Assembly (NCBI RefSeq): GCF_003054705.1
Contig: NZ_QAYX01000024.1
Coordinates: forward strand, 620,001-684,000
Direction: 5' to 3'
Length of the DNA stretch: 64,000 nucleotides
Source of the DNA: Opitutus sp. ER46
GTDB lineage: Bacteria; Verrucomicrobiota; Verrucomicrobiia; Opitutales; Opitutaceae
In this document: in pieces, positions 44,922 to 60,585 of the stretch
Numbering within the stretch: the stretch's first letter is position 1
Layout: each line of letters opens with the position of its first letter
Translations under genes and position numbers: made by a program
Notes under the pieces: model-generated
Told to the model about the DNA's origin: nothing
The model's input: only the letters and a program-made list of their open reading frames with translations
Databases searched by the model: none

Positions 44922-47555
44922 ATGGATTTTGCCAAACTCACCCAGAAGTCGCGCGAGGCGGTCGCGGAGGCCCAGAACCTCGCCCGCCGTCAGTCGCACA
45001 ACGAGGTTGATACCTGGCACCTGCTCGCCGCGCTGATCGAGCCGGAGGACGGCATCGTCAACGGGCTCCTGCACAAGCTGAACTCGACTCCGAGCGCGAT
45101 GCAGCTCGCCGTCAGCCGCGAGTTGGAGCGGCTGCCCAAGGTGTCCGGCAGCGTCGACACCTCCAAGGTTTACGTCACCCAGGCCGTCAACGAGGTGCTC
45201 ACCCGCGCCGAGGAGGAGGCCGACAAGCTCAAGGACGAGTACGTCTCGGTGGAACATCTGTTTCTGGCGCTGCTCGACGTGGGCAAGCCGGATGCCCTCA
45301 AGAAGCTGTTCAAGAGCTTCGACCTCGACCGCGCGAAGGTGCTCGCGGCGATGAAGGAGATCCGCGGCTCGCAGCGCGTGACCACCGACAACCCGGAGAG
45401 CACGTACCAGGCGCTCGAGAAGTACGGCACCGACCTCGTGGCCCTCGCGCGGAAGGGCAAGATGGACCCCGTCATCGGACGTGATGAGGAGATCCGCCGT
45501 ACCATCCGCATCCTCTCCCGCAAGACGAAGAACAACCCCGTGCTCATCGGCGAGCCGGGCGTCGGCAAGACCGCCATCGTCGAAGGGCTCGCCCAGCGCA
45601 TCCTGCGCGGCGACGTGCCTGAGGGGCTGAGGGACAAGACCCTCTTCGCCCTCGACATGGGCGCGCTCGTCGCTGGCGCGAAATACCGCGGCGAATTCGA
45701 GGAGCGCCTCAAGGCCGTCCTGCAGGAAATCAAGCAGAGCGAGGGGCGCATCATCCTCTTCATCGACGAGCTCCACGTCATCGTCGGCGCCGGCAAGACC
45801 GAGGGCGCGATGGACGCCGGGAACCTGCTCAAGCCGATGCTCGCGCGCGGTGAGCTGCACTGCATTGGCGCCACCACGCTCGACGAGTATCGCCAGCACA
45901 TCGAGAAGGACGCCGCGCTCGAGCGCCGCTTCCAGCCGGTCGTCGTGGACCAGCCGAGCGTGGAGGACGCGATCTCGATCCTCCGCGGCCTGAAGGAGCG
46001 CTTCGAACTGCACCACGGCGTGCACATCCAGGACAACGCGCTGGTGAGCGCGGTCACGTTGTCGAACCGCTACATCTCCGACCGCTTCCTGCCCGACAAG
46101 GCCATCGACCTGATGGACGAGGCGTGCGCCATGATCCGCACCGAGATGGACTCGATGCCGCAGGAGCTCGACGAGCTCACGCGGCGCGTGCTCCGGCTCG
46201 AGATCGAGGAGACCGCGCTCGCGAAGGAAAAGGACGAAGCCAGCGCGCGCCGCCTTGAGGCCCTGCGCCACGAACTCGCGGAAGCGCGCGAGCAGGCGAA
46301 GGGCCTCAAGCTCCAGTGGGAGCGCGAGAAGGCCGCCATCGACCACACCCGCAAGCTGCGCGAGCAGATCGACGCCGCCCGCCTCGAGATGGAAAAGGCG
46401 GAGCGCGCGTACGACCTCAACCAGGTCGCCGAACTCCGCCATGGCCGCATCCCGCAGCTCGAGGCCGAGCTCAAGCGCCTCGAGCAGAAGAGCCGCGACC
46501 AGGTTGCGTCACTGTTCAAGGAGGAGGTTTCCCAGGAGGAGATCGCCGAGGTCGTCGCCAAATGGACCGGCGTGCCGGTCACCCGCCTGATGGAGGGCGA
46601 GAAGGAGAAGCTGCTCCGGCTGGAGGACGTGTTGCACCAGCGCGTCGTCGGCCAGGAGGAGGCGGTCTCGCTGGTCACCGAGGCCATCCTGCGCGCGCGC
46701 AGCGGCATCAAGGATCCGCGGCGCCCGGTGGGCAGTTTCCTGTTCCTGGGTCCGACCGGTGTCGGCAAGACGGAGCTGGCCAAGACTCTCGCCGAGACGC
46801 TCTTCGACACCGAGGCGGCCATCGTCCGGATCGACATGTCCGAGTACATGGAGAAGCACAGCGTGGCCCGGCTGATCGGTGCGCCTCCGGGCTACGTGGG
46901 CTACGAGGAGGGCGGCCAGCTCACCGAGGCCATTCGCCGCAAGCCGTACGCGGTCGTCCTCTTCGACGAGATCGAGAAGGCGCACCCCGACGTATTCAAC
47001 GTGCTGCTGCAGGTGCTCGACGATGGCCGCATCACCGATGCGCAGGGCCGCACGGTCGATTTCAAGAACACGATCATCATCATGACGTCGAACATCGGCT
47101 CGCGCTTCCTGCTCGATGGCGTGCAGGGCGATTCGATCCCCGACAGTGTGCGCGAGAGCGTCATGGCGGAGCTGCGCCGGTCGTTCCGGCCGGAGTTCCT
47201 GAACCGCATCGACGAGACAATCCTCTTCAAGCCGCTCACCCTCGAGGAGATCACGACCATCGTGGATCTGCTCGTGGCGGACCTGAACCGGCGGCTCGCC
47301 GAGCGCCGGGTCACGGTCGCGCTCGACCCGAAGGCCAGGGAGTGGGTGGCGGAGAAGGGCTACGACCCGGTGTTCGGCGCCCGCCCGCTGAAGCGCTTCC
47401 TGCAGCGCAACATCGAGACCAAGCTCGCCCGCGCGCTCATCGGCGGCGAGATCGCCGAGGACAGCACCGTGACGTTCTCGATCCACGGGGACGAGCTGGT
47501 GATGTCCGGTGCCGGCGCCGCGTCGCGCCCTTCCCCCGCCAAGCGCGCCCGCTGA
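44922..47555 (+). CDS. clpB: ATP-dependent chaperone ClpB
   Basis: An 877-residue Hsp100 disaggregase. It has the N-terminal Clp repeat domain (about 1-145), the first AAA+ module with GEPGVGKT at 210 and [13 protein letters not shown], a full coiled-coil middle domain (about 400-525; long Glu/Lys/Leu heptads) and the second AAA+ module with GPTGVGKT at 610, [13 protein letters not shown] and [14 protein letters not shown]. The full middle domain separates ClpB from ClpA/ClpC. It works with DnaK to rescue aggregated proteins. No CIRCE element was recognised upstream. Confidence 0.96.
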   Translation: MDFAKLTQKSREAVAEAQNLARRQSHNEVDTWHLLAALIEPEDGIVNGLLHKLNSTPSAMQLAVSRELERLPKVSGSVDTSKVYVTQAVNEVLTRAEEEADKLKDEYVSVEHLFLALLDVGKPDALKKLFKSFDLDRAKVLAAMKEIRGSQRVTTDNPESTYQALEKYGTDLVALARKGKMDPVIGRDEEIRRTIRILSRKTKNNPVLIGEPGVGKTAIVEGLAQRILRGDVPEGLRDKTLFALDMGALVAGAKYRGEFEERLKAVLQEIKQSEGRIILFIDELHVIVGAGKTEGAMDAGNLLKPMLARGELHCIGATTLDEYRQHIEKDAALERRFQPVVVDQPSVEDAISILRGLKERFELHHGVHIQDNALVSAVTLSNRYISDRFLPDKAIDLMDEACAMIRTEMDSMPQELDELTRRVLRLEIEETALAKEKDEASARRLEALRHELAEAREQAKGLKLQWEREKAAIDHTRKLREQIDAARLEMEKAERAYDLNQVAELRHGRIPQLEAELKRLEQKSRDQVASLFKEEVSQEEIAEVVAKWTGVPVTRLMEGEKEKLLRLEDVLHQRVVGQEEAVSLVTEAILRARSGIKDPRRPVGSFLFLGPTGVGKTELAKTLAETLFDTEAAIVRIDMSEYMEKHSVARLIGAPPGYVGYEEGGQLTEAIRRKPYAVVLFDEIEKAHPDVFNVLLQVLDDGRITDAQGRTVDFKNTIIIMTSNIGSRFLLDGVQGDSIPDSVRESVMAELRRSFRPEFLNRIDETILFKPLTLEEITTIVDLLVADLNRRLAERRVTVALDPKAREWVAEKGYDPVFGARPLKRFLQRNIETKLARALIGGEIAEDSTVTFSIHGDELVMSGAGAASRPSPAKRAR

Positions 47556-47557
47556 AA

Positions 47558-47727
47558 ACTGTCACGCAATACGTGACAGTTCCCGCCCGCGGCTCCGGCG
47601 CACAGTGTCACGTAATACGTGACACTGGAGCGCGCACGCCAGAGGGGGGATCCGGGAAAACTGTCACGTAATACGTGACCGTGGGCGCGCGCGGCGGACG
47701 GCGAAAGTGTCACGTAATACGTGACAC
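47558..47727. repeat. Palindrome cluster B (four copies)
   Basis: Four 23-bp palindromes of the same family: 47558-47580, 47604-47626, 47660-47682 and 47706-47727. Start-to-start distances are 46, 56 and 46 bp. The first begins three bases after the clpB stop. They occupy the space between the convergent clpB and SNF2 genes. Confidence 0.95.
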
Positions 47728-47771
47728 GATATCTCACCACGGGAGACCGGGGAAAGCGCGATGCGGGCGTG
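47604..47771. repeat. Long direct repeat, copy 1 (downstream side of SNF2 gene)
   Basis: This matches 51630-51806 in the same orientation, including the spacers GGAGCGCGCACGCCAGAGGG and GCGCGCGGCGGAC and a final 41-base identical block (47731-47771). It contains three of the palindromes. Confidence 0.9.
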
Positions 47772-47811
47772 TGGGCCACGCGTCGGGACCCGAAGCGGCG
47801 CGGTTTCGGCG

Positions 47812-51522
<3,711 letters not shown>

Positions 51523-51629
51523 ACCCTCCGGCGGGCGTCACGCCGGAATCCTGCGCCGCCCAAAAAGCGACGCCGGGTTGCGACGGACCCTTCCCGCGTG
51601 GGGCGACGGCGCCGCGTCGGCCCGCTGAA

Positions 51630-51753
51630 AGTGTCACGCAATACGTGACACTGGAGCGCGCACGCCAGAGGGGGATCTGGGAAAACTGTCACGTATTACG
51701 TGACACTGAGCGCGCGCGGCGGACATCGGGAGTGTCACGTAATACGTGACACT
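51630..51753. repeat. Palindrome cluster C (three copies)
   Basis: Palindromes at 51630-51652, 51685-51707 and 51731-51753 lie in the divergent region between the SNF2 and SDR genes. Start-to-start distances are 55 and 46 bp, as in cluster B. Confidence 0.95.
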
Positions 51754-51806
51754 TTGCCGGGGGACATCTCACCACGGGAGACCGGGGAAAGCGCGATGCG
51801 GGCGTG
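51630..51806. repeat. Long direct repeat, copy 2 (upstream side of SNF2 gene)
   Basis: Counterpart of 47604-47771. Just before it, CCCGCTGAAA also matches the bases before the first palindrome of cluster B, as if copy 2 were copy 1 with its first two palindromes merged into one. The 41-base identical block is 51766-51806. Confidence 0.9.
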
Positions 51807-51843
51807 CGGGCAACGGGGCGGGCGTGCCTCGGTCTAGGTGGCG

Positions 51844-52692
51844 ATGAACAAAGAAACGGTCCTGATCACAGGCGCCTCGAGCGGCATCGGGCTCGCGCTG
51901 GCGCGTGAATTTGCCTCGCAAGGTCACCCGCTCGTCCTCACGGCCCCGGTGGCGGCCGAGTTGCGCGACGTCGCCGCGGATGTCGGCCGCTCCTACGGCG
52001 TGAGCGTGCGGACGATCGCCAAGGATTTCGAAACGATCTCTGCCTCCGAGGAGATCTTCGCCGAGCTCGCGGCGGACCGGGTGTCCATCGAGATCCTCGT
52101 GAACAACGCGGGCTTCGGCCAGCGCGGCAAGTTCTGGGAGACGCCGCTCGATCGCGACATCGGGATGCTGCGGGTGAATATCGAGGCGGTGGTGCGGCTC
52201 ACAAAGCTCTTCCTCCCGGGCATGGTGAAGCGGGGCCATGGCCGCATCCTCAACACGGCCTCGGTGGCGGGCTTCGAGCCCGGCCCGATGCTGGCGGTGT
52301 ACCACGCCACGAAGGCATTCGTGCTCTCCTTCTCGGAGGCGATCGCCACGGAACTTGAGGACACCGCGGTCACCGTGACCGCCTTGTGTCCGGGGCCGGT
52401 GGACACGGACTTCTTCCCGAAGGCGGACATGATCGACACCCAGGTTTTCCAGCGCGGCAAAGTCGCCGCCCCCGCCGAAGTCGCCAAGGCCGCGTACCAG
52501 GCGCTCATGGCTGGCGAGCGCGTGATCGTTCCCGGAGGCGTGAACAAGGCCATGGTGTTCCCCCGTCGCTTCATGACCGAGTCGGCCCAGGCGAAGATGA
52601 ACGAGAAGATGTACGAGGACGCCGACCCGGCGAAGCGGAAGCGCGAGCGCGGCGACATCGAGGCGGAGCAGTCGAAACCCAAGCCGCACTAG
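51844..52692 (+). CDS. Short-chain dehydrogenase/reductase
   Basis: A 282-residue classical SDR. The NAD(P) site is LITGASSGIGLALAREF, followed by the strand motif ILVNNAGFG, catalytic Ser in LNTASVAG and YHATK (Tyr-x3-Lys). CPGPVDTDFF follows. The length and the C-terminal charged tail (KRKRERGDIEAEQ) are typical of the DltE/YqjQ-like subgroup; the substrate is unknown. ATG 51844 was chosen over a GTG two codons earlier. Its upstream region carries palindrome cluster C. Confidence 0.9.
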   Translation: MNKETVLITGASSGIGLALAREFASQGHPLVLTAPVAAELRDVAADVGRSYGVSVRTIAKDFETISASEEIFAELAADRVSIEILVNNAGFGQRGKFWETPLDRDIGMLRVNIEAVVRLTKLFLPGMVKRGHGRILNTASVAGFEPGPMLAVYHATKAFVLSFSEAIATELEDTAVTVTALCPGPVDTDFFPKADMIDTQVFQRGKVAAPAEVAKAAYQALMAGERVIVPGGVNKAMVFPRRFMTESAQAKMNEKMYEDADPAKRKRERGDIEAEQSKPKPH

Positions 52693-52735
52693 ACATTAGG
52701 CAGGACGAGGGGTGCGCTCGAGCCAGGGAAGGACG

Positions 52736-52770
52736 GGGAGACCGAGAACGATTAAGAGAACGAGAACGAT
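52736..52770. repeat. Unpaired GAGAACGA purine tract
   Basis: GGGGAGACCGAGAACGATTA and on, built of GAGAACGA units like the microsatellite at 38806-38889, but short and without a pyrimidine partner nearby. Confidence 0.6.
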
Positions 52771-52794
52771 AGCGGGGCGCCCCGGCCCTTGCCA

Positions 52795-52829
52795 AACCCC
52801 GGGGTTGTGCCCCGGCCGGGGTTCTGTTT
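52795..52829 (+). terminator. Possible terminator after the SDR gene
   Basis: AACCCCGG (52795-52802) and CCGGGGTT (52816-52823) can form an 8-bp stem, with further GC pairing inside. The tail is CTGTTTC, so T content is weak. It lies just ahead of psd. Confidence 0.4.
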
Positions 52830-52842
52830 CGTTGCGCGCCGA

Positions 52843-53760
52843 ATGGCCGAACCCATCCGTTTCTACAATCGCTACACCCGTAAGATCGAAGCCGAGAAAA
52901 TGTACGGCGAGCGCTGGGTGCGCATGGCGTACGAGAACCCCGTCGGCCGCTTCTTTGTGTGGGCGATGGCCCGACGCGCCGCATTCTCGCGTTACTACGG
53001 CACGAAGATGAACAAGCGCGTCAGCGCGCTGCGGATCCTGCCGTTCATCGCGCAGTACGACATCAACCCCGACGAGTTCGCGAAGTCGCCGTTCGACTAC
53101 AAAACCTTCAACGAGTTTTTCTTCCGTGCCCTGAAGCCTGAGTGCCGCCCCATCGCGGCGGGCGAGAAGGTCGCGGTCTTCCCGGCGGACGGACGCCACC
53201 TGGCTTTCCAGGACGTCGCGCAGGCGCCGGGGTTCTACGTCAAGGGCGTGACCTTCACGCTGGCGGAGCTTCTCGGGGAGGCGTCCCTGCCGGCGGACCA
53301 GCAGACGCTCGCCAAGACGTTCACCGGCGGGGCGATGGTCATTTCCCGGCTCTGCCCCGTGGACTACCACCGTTTCCATTTCCCTGTCTCCGGACTGCCC
53401 GCGGAGTCCCGCCGAATCGACGGCTGGCTGTACTCGGTCAGCCCGGTGGCGCTGCGGCGGAACCTGCGCTACCTGATCGCCAACAAGCGCGAAATCACGC
53501 TCATCGACTCCCCGCAGTTCGGCCAGGTCGCGATGATTGAGATTGGCGCGACCAACGTCGGCTCGATCAGCCAGACCTTCGTGCCGGGCCGCGAGGTGAA
53601 GAAGGGCGACGAGAAAGGCATGTTCGCCTTCGGCGGTTCGTGCGTCGTCACCGTTTTCCAGCGCGGCCGCATCCGGTTCGACGCTGATGTGCTCCAGCAA
53701 AGCGCGGAGCACATGGAAACGTTTGCCCGCATGGGCGACCGGCTCGGCGAGGCGCCCTGA
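52843..53760 (+). CDS. psd: Phosphatidylserine decarboxylase
   Basis: A 305-residue proenzyme that converts phosphatidylserine to phosphatidylethanolamine at the membrane. Motifs: FNEFFFRALKPECRPI, VFPADGR, RLCPVDYHRFHFPVSG and MIEIGATNVGSI. The self-cleavage site is GGSC (FAFGGSCVVTVF), where the usual residue after Ser is Thr; Ser266 should become the pyruvoyl group. The protein is of the group with an N-terminal extension (about 60 residues; RFYNRYTRKIEAEKMYGERW). No pssA gene is in the window. Confidence 0.93.
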   Translation: MAEPIRFYNRYTRKIEAEKMYGERWVRMAYENPVGRFFVWAMARRAAFSRYYGTKMNKRVSALRILPFIAQYDINPDEFAKSPFDYKTFNEFFFRALKPECRPIAAGEKVAVFPADGRHLAFQDVAQAPGFYVKGVTFTLAELLGEASLPADQQTLAKTFTGGAMVISRLCPVDYHRFHFPVSGLPAESRRIDGWLYSVSPVALRRNLRYLIANKREITLIDSPQFGQVAMIEIGATNVGSISQTFVPGREVKKGDEKGMFAFGGSCVVTVFQRGRIRFDADVLQQSAEHMETFARMGDRLGEAP

Positions 53761-53787
53761 CGTCCGCGCGCCGGCGGGGCCGCCGCC

Positions 53788-55674
<1,887 letters not shown>

Positions 55675-55682
55675 GATGAAAG

Positions 55683-55766
55683 TGGTGCCCGAGGCGGGAC
55701 TCGAACCCGCACGCCTTACGGCAAAGGCTTCTAAGACCTTCGTGTCTGCCATTCCACCACCCGGGC
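55683..55766 (-). tRNA. tRNA-Leu (anticodon UAG)
   Basis: 84 bases on the minus strand, starting GCCCGGGTGGTGGAATGGCA and ending CTCGGGCACCA. The acceptor stem pairs GCCCGGG with CTCGGGC (one G-U), the anticodon loop is CTTAGAA with anticodon TAG, a long variable arm fits a class II leucine tRNA (TTTGCCGTAAGGCGT) and the T-loop is GGTTCGAGTCC. The CCA end is encoded. It reads CUN leucine codons. Confidence 0.95.
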
Positions 55767-55868
55767 GGGGGCGAACGGGGGGCAGACTGCCGAGGGCCCA
55801 TTCCTGAGGGCAAGAGCGAAGACAGGGGGGCGGGCCTGGGATGACGCAGGCGGCCGGACGATCCGGGC

Positions 55869-55907
55869 AAAAAAACAGGCGGGTGGCCGCCGCAGCAGCC
55901 ACCCGCC
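55869..55907 (-). terminator. Rho-independent terminator of the M20 dipeptidase
   Basis: On the minus strand, GGCGGGTGGC and its perfect 10-base complement flank a ten-base loop, followed by TGTTTTTTTG. It begins about 20 bases after the dipeptidase stop. Confidence 0.9.
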
Positions 55908-55928
55908 CGGGTTTCGCGCCGCGGGGGT

Positions 55929-57293
55929 TTAGCGCGCGAGTTCCTGCCAGAGCCAGGCGCTCATGCGCTGGCCGGCGGCGAAGCAGTCGAGATCGAGCCG
56001 CTCGTCGGGCGAATGGATGTTCGCGTCGGGCAGCGCGATGCCCAGCAGGAGGGTGTCGACGCCGAGGACCTGCTTGAAGTCGTTCACGATCGGGATGGAT
56101 CCGCCCTCGCGCGTGAGCACGGGCTTCTTGCCGAAGCCGGCCTGCAGGGCGCGCAGCGCGGCCTTGGCGTGGGTGCTCGTGGGCTCGACGAGGTAGGGCG
56201 TGGAACCGTGGGCGTCGGTGATCTCCATCCGCACAGTCGGCGGGCAGAGCTTCTTGAGGTAGGCGATGGTGGACTTGAGCACCTTCTCCGGCTTTTGGCC
56301 GGGGACGATGCGCAGCGTCAGCTTCGCGCGGGACCACGCCGGGACGATGGTCTTGCCGCCCGGGCCCTGGTAACCGCTGGTGAGCCCGTTGATCTCGAAG
56401 GTCGGGCGGGCGACGGTGCGCTCGATCGAGCTGTAGCCGGCCTCGCCGTGGAGCTTGGGCACGCCGAGCATGCGGCGGTACTTTTCCTCGGAGCCGAAGA
56501 TGCGACGCAGCTCCTTCCGCTCCAGCGCGGAGAGCGGGCGGACGTCATCGTAGAAGCCGGGAATGGTGATCCGGCCCTTGGCATCGTGCATCTGCGCCAG
56601 CAGGCGGCAGAGCGCGGTGGCAGGGTTCTCGACGGAACCGCCGAAGATGCCGGAGTGGAGGTCGCGGGCGGGCCCGCGAAGCGTGACCTCAAGCGCGACG
56701 GTCCCGCGCAGGCCGTAGGTCAACGCCGGCATGTCCTTGGCGGGCATATCGCCGTCGGAGACGACGACTGCATCGCAGGCGAGCTGCTTGCGCATCTGGC
56801 GGAGGAACGGCGTGAGGCTTTCGCTGCCGACCTCCTCCTCGCCTTCGAAGACGAAAATCAGGTCGCACGGCAGTTCGGTGCCGGTCTTCAGGTAGGCCTC
56901 GACGGCCTTCAAGTGGGCGAAGAGCTGGCCCTTGTCGTCAGCCGAGCCGCGGGCGAAGAGGTTGCGGCCGCGGCGCGTGGCCTCGAACGGCTGCGAATGC
57001 CACAACTCGAGCGGGTCCGGCGGCTGCACGTCGTAGTGGCCGTAGATCAGGACGCGCGGGCGGCGGCCGGAGCGCGCCGGCGTGCGCGCGAGCACGATCG
57101 GATTGCCCTTGGTCGGGCAGAGCTTGGCCGTGAGGCCGATGCTGGCGCAGTGCTGGGTGAGCCACTTGGCGCAGGCGAGGAGATCGCCGCGATGTTCGGG
57201 CTGCGCCGAGATGCTCGGGAACCGGAGAAACTCGCCCAGCTCCTCGAGGAAGCGGGGCTGGTTCACCTTCAGATAGTCGAGAACGGTTTTCAT
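55929..57293 (-). CDS. M20 family dipeptidase
   Basis: A 454-residue zinc peptidase of the CNDP/PepV-like M20 group. The metal ligands and catalytic residues lie in YGHYDVQPPDP (His, Asp), RGSADDKGQ (bridging Asp), VFEGEEEVGS (catalytic Glu and ligand) and VSDGDMP (ligand Asp), with the final His in ANIHSPDERL. The lid domain (about 200-370) contains RGPARDLHSGIFGG. It is cytoplasmic and cleaves dipeptides. ATG 57293 matches the family start (MKTVLDYLKVNQPRFLEELG). It is transcribed alone. Confidence 0.93.
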   Translation of the reverse strand: MKTVLDYLKVNQPRFLEELGEFLRFPSISAQPEHRGDLLACAKWLTQHCASIGLTAKLCPTKGNPIVLARTPARSGRRPRVLIYGHYDVQPPDPLELWHSQPFEATRRGRNLFARGSADDKGQLFAHLKAVEAYLKTGTELPCDLIFVFEGEEEVGSESLTPFLRQMRKQLACDAVVVSDGDMPAKDMPALTYGLRGTVALEVTLRGPARDLHSGIFGGSVENPATALCRLLAQMHDAKGRITIPGFYDDVRPLSALERKELRRIFGSEEKYRRMLGVPKLHGEAGYSSIERTVARPTFEINGLTSGYQGPGGKTIVPAWSRAKLTLRIVPGQKPEKVLKSTIAYLKKLCPPTVRMEITDAHGSTPYLVEPTSTHAKAALRALQAGFGKKPVLTREGGSIPIVNDFKQVLGVDTLLLGIALPDANIHSPDERLDLDCFAAGQRMSAWLWQELAR

Positions 57294-57500
57294 GAGTTGT
57301 GATGGCGCGGCACGAAGCGGCGGGAGCCGCCGCGGGGCCGGGCTGGTGGGCCCGGCGCCGGTCGTGTCGATGCGCATGTCTGCGACGAGTCCGACACAAT
57401 CCGCGGCGCCGCACAAATCAGATGTCAACGGTGCTGGAGGGGGCTCGATGCACCCGCCGACGGATGGCGTTCTCCGGCGGACGGCGCGCTGGCGCGGGCA

Positions 57501-57983
57501 TCACGGCACCGGCTCGAATTCGCGGTGCGGGACGGGGGGCGCCGGCAGTTCGGGCGGGGGGCCTGCCGGCGCGGGCGGTTGCGACAAGGTGATCGTCCAG
57601 GCGTCGTTTTCGCCGCCGAGCGAGACGATCGTGGTGGGCCGGCCGCGATGCGCGGCGAGGAGGGCGTTGATCCAGGGCTCGATCGCGGGGTCGGACGCGC
57701 CGGGCGCGTCGCCGGCAAGGACGATAAGGTCGGCGTCGAGCGCGGCGGTCACGGCGCGATCGGCCCAGTAGGAACTCGCGAGTTGCGCGAAGCGCCACAG
57801 CCGCGGCTGGATCTCCACGCGGAGGCCGGCGCGACGCACCACGTGTCCGACGATGCCCGTGGCGCGCCGGGCGGCCGCGATGTCGGCGTAGCCGATGAAG
57901 ACACGGAAGGGGACCACAGGCAGGGGACGCCGCCGGCTCAGGCTCCGGGGACCAAGGTGACGGGCGGCGGGCGGGGTTTTCAT
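57501..57983 (-). CDS. Conserved hypothetical protein
   Basis: A 160-residue protein with an ordered central part (FRVFIGYADIAAARRATGIV, then RLWRFAQLASSYWADRAVTA and LIVLAGDAP) that looks like a Rossmann-like or receiver-like fold, and a proline-rich tail (LSQPPAPAGPPPELPAPP). No family was recognised and no function is offered. The start at ATG 57983 is preferred; the frame continues open upstream without similarity-like pattern. Confidence 0.5.
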   Translation of the reverse strand: MKTPPAARHLGPRSLSRRRPLPVVPFRVFIGYADIAAARRATGIVGHVVRRAGLRVEIQPRLWRFAQLASSYWADRAVTAALDADLIVLAGDAPGASDPAIEPWINALLAAHRGRPTTIVSLGGENDAWTITLSQPPAPAGPPPELPAPPVPHREFEPVP

Positions 57984-58193
57984 CTCGGCCCAGCGTACCG
58001 AACGCGGCAGCGTCCTCGCAGTAGGTGGAGCCCGTAGCCAGAGGCGGGTGCCCGGATGGGCGCCCGGCGCGGCCGGTGGAGTAGGCCAAGACCCACCTGT
58101 AAACGGGGTGAAGACCGCAGCGTCCGTTTTGGCTGAGGCGCGGACTAACCGGCCACGCGCGACCGCCGGGAACGCGCCCAACCCAAACCACGC

Positions 58194-60059
58194 ATGTACT
58201 CGTTATCCGTCCTTACGGCGCTCGTGCGCCGGATCAGCGAACGCGCGCTCTCGCCGCTCGCTGCTGCTTGTCTGTGGCTCGTGCTACTGGCCGCGCCGCA
58301 CTCCGTCTCCGCGCAGACGTTCCTGGCGGAGTGGGGCTTCGATGACATCGGGCGCATCGGGCCCACCGGGCTCGCGTTGGATACCTCCGGCTCCACGACC
58401 CTCCTCTACGTGGCCGACCAGCCGGGCGGGCGTATCCTGAAAATCGATGCCGCCACCGGCGCCCGGCTGGCGGTCTGGGGCCAGACCGGCAACGGCCCGC
58501 TCGAGTTCAACAGCCCGTACGGCGTCGCGGTCGATCCGGTGTCGCACGACATCTACGTGGCCGAGCGGACAAACCATCGCATCCAGCGCCTCACCGCCAA
58601 CGGCGTGTTCGTGATGGGCTGGGGCGAGCTCGGCACCGAGCCCGGGAAGTTCGACGGCCCGATCGGCGTCGCCGCGGACGCGCAGGGCAATGTGTACGTC
58701 GTCGATCACAACAACAACCGCGTGCAGAAATTCCACGTGCAGGGCAGCGCCGGCAACGGGTCGGCGCAACTCGTCACCACGTGGGGCGGCCCCGGCTCCG
58801 CAGCCGGCCAGTTCAACGCGCCCTACGGCCTCGCGCTCGACGCGCAGGGCAACGTCTGGGTGGCGGATGGCGGCAACCACCGCGTCCAGAAATTCGATGC
58901 CAACGGCCAGTTTCTCGCCGCGATCGGCACGTTCGGGACGGGGCCAGGCCAGTTCGTCACGCCGGTCTGGGTGTCGTTCGACAGCGCGGGTGCGCTCTAC
59001 GTGAGCGAGTCGAATTCCGATCCGACCAACCCGGCGGCGCCCGATCTCGCCAACCAGCGGGTGCAGAAATTCAAGGCCGACGGCACCTATGTGCTCGGCT
59101 GGGGCACGTACGGCGAGGGGCCGACCAACTTCAAGCTACCGTTCCAGGTGGTGGTCGACGCGCAGCAGAACGCGTATGTCTCGGACTACTACAACACCCG
59201 GGTCGTGAAGTATTCGCTGAACGCCGCGCCGGCGGGGGGCCGCTTCGTGAACATCTCCTCGCGCCTGCGGGTCAGCTCGGGGCGCTCGCTCATCGCGGGG
59301 TTTGTGATTTCCGGCACCGCGCCGAAGCAGGTGCTGATCCGTGGCGTCGGTCCCACGCTCAGTGCGCTCAACGTGAGCAACCCGCTCCCGAATCCGGGGC
59401 TGCGCGTGTACTCGGGGCAGACGGTGATCGCGAGCAATGAAGACTGGGGCGGGAACGCGGACGTCGCAGCCGCGGCCTCGCGGCTGTATGCGTTTGGCCT
59501 GCCGGCGACGAGCAAGGATGCCGCGCTCCTGGTCACGCTCCAACCTGGGCTCTATACCACGCAGGTGACGGACAATGGCGGCGACGGGGTGGGATTGGTC
59601 GAGGTTTACGATGCCGACACCTCGCCCGGCTCGAGCCTCGTGAACGTTTCCACGCGCGGCTACGTCGAGCCGGGCGACGCCGGCGTGCTGGTGGCGGGCT
59701 TCGTCATCTCGGGCACCGCGCCGAAACGCGTGCTGATCCGCGCGGCTGGTCCGTCGCTCACCCAGTTGCAGGTGCCCGACGCGCTGCCTGATCCGGTCCT
59801 GCGCGTGTACAACTCCGACTCGAAGCTGATTGCCCAGAACGACAACTGGGAGGTCGGCATGACCGTGACCGGGGGCGTCACGGTTGGCACCCTTGCCGAG
59901 CTGCGCACCGCGACCACGGCGACGGGGACGTTTGGCTTTGGCGCCGGGGGCAAGGACGCGGCGGTGCTGCTCACGCTTCCGCCGGGGCTGTACAGCGCCA
60001 TGGTCAGCACCAACGGCACCGCCGGCACCGGACTGGTGGAAGTTTACGGCGTACCGTAA
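58194..60059 (+). CDS. Secreted NHL-repeat protein with shared C-terminal module
   Basis: A 621-residue exported protein. A signal sequence (about 1-42, cleavage near VSA-QT) is followed by a six-bladed NHL beta-propeller (about 45-345), each blade marked by patterns like PYGVAVDP, IYVAERTNHRIQRLTANG and GNVWVADGGNHRVQKFDANG. Residues 350-621 are two tandem copies of the same 130-residue module found at the end of the 3145-6591 protein (AGFVISGTAPKQVLIRGVGP, NPLPNPGL, VIASNEDW, LVEVYDAD). NHL propellers bind proteins or polymers; the module may be a surface or sorting domain. Confidence 0.85.
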   Translation: MYSLSVLTALVRRISERALSPLAAACLWLVLLAAPHSVSAQTFLAEWGFDDIGRIGPTGLALDTSGSTTLLYVADQPGGRILKIDAATGARLAVWGQTGNGPLEFNSPYGVAVDPVSHDIYVAERTNHRIQRLTANGVFVMGWGELGTEPGKFDGPIGVAADAQGNVYVVDHNNNRVQKFHVQGSAGNGSAQLVTTWGGPGSAAGQFNAPYGLALDAQGNVWVADGGNHRVQKFDANGQFLAAIGTFGTGPGQFVTPVWVSFDSAGALYVSESNSDPTNPAAPDLANQRVQKFKADGTYVLGWGTYGEGPTNFKLPFQVVVDAQQNAYVSDYYNTRVVKYSLNAAPAGGRFVNISSRLRVSSGRSLIAGFVISGTAPKQVLIRGVGPTLSALNVSNPLPNPGLRVYSGQTVIASNEDWGGNADVAAAASRLYAFGLPATSKDAALLVTLQPGLYTTQVTDNGGDGVGLVEVYDADTSPGSSLVNVSTRGYVEPGDAGVLVAGFVISGTAPKRVLIRAAGPSLTQLQVPDALPDPVLRVYNSDSKLIAQNDNWEVGMTVTGGVTVGTLAELRTATTATGTFGFGAGGKDAAVLLTLPPGLYSAMVSTNGTAGTGLVEVYGVP

Positions 60060-60585
60060 TCGGACCTCGGTGCGTCGGCCAGAGTCGCGTCGCTCCCGCG
60101 GCGGCGCGGCTCCGGTATGCACGGAACCCCGCGTGGGCGATGCGGACAGTTGCGGATCATGCCACGATCCACGACCAACCGATCCATGCGCGTTGAACGG
60201 CCGGTGAAGGCGTTGCGCCAAGCGCCCACCGATGCCGGCGAAACCGACGAAAAGAAGGCAGCCGGCGCAAACGGGACGGGCAGCCGGATGCGGCGGCGGC
60301 CCGGTCGCGCCGCCTCGCTGCGATCAAGTTCGAACCGCACCCGCTCGCAGCGCTGGCGCGTGCCGAAAAAGGGCGCGCGGCGGATGCGCCGGGGCAATGC
60401 GGTGAGGAAGGGTGCGAAGTAGCGACCAGGCCGCGGGGCCGTCACGGCGGTGCAGATGACGTCCGCCCGCTCGACGTCCGCCGCGTTTGCCCAGAAACAA
60501 AAAAAGCCCCGCACGAATGGCGGGGCTTTGCTTTGGGCGCGCTGCGGGCCGGCGGAGCCGATGACCGCGGCGCACAAACGCGAAC
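60060..60585. other. Intergenic region without recognised gene
   Basis: About 500 bases between the NHL gene and htpG, convergent. Apart from the htpG terminator at 60498-60529 nothing convincing is seen; weak open frames on both strands are very basic or overlap the terminator. Confidence 0.55.
60498..60529 (-). terminator. Rho-independent terminator of htpG
   Basis: On the minus strand the stem GCCCCGC/GCGGGGC, extended by AAA/TTT, has a seven-base loop and runs into TTTTTTTTG. It lies about 57 bases after the htpG stop. Confidence 0.9.

Noticed and set aside
60044-60577. Open frames between the NHL gene and htpG (177 residues minus; 101 residues plus at 60117-60422)
   Set aside because: The minus frame overlaps the htpG terminator and the end of the NHL gene. 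The plus frame is extremely Arg-rich with no recognisable motif or ribosome site, so neither is supported.
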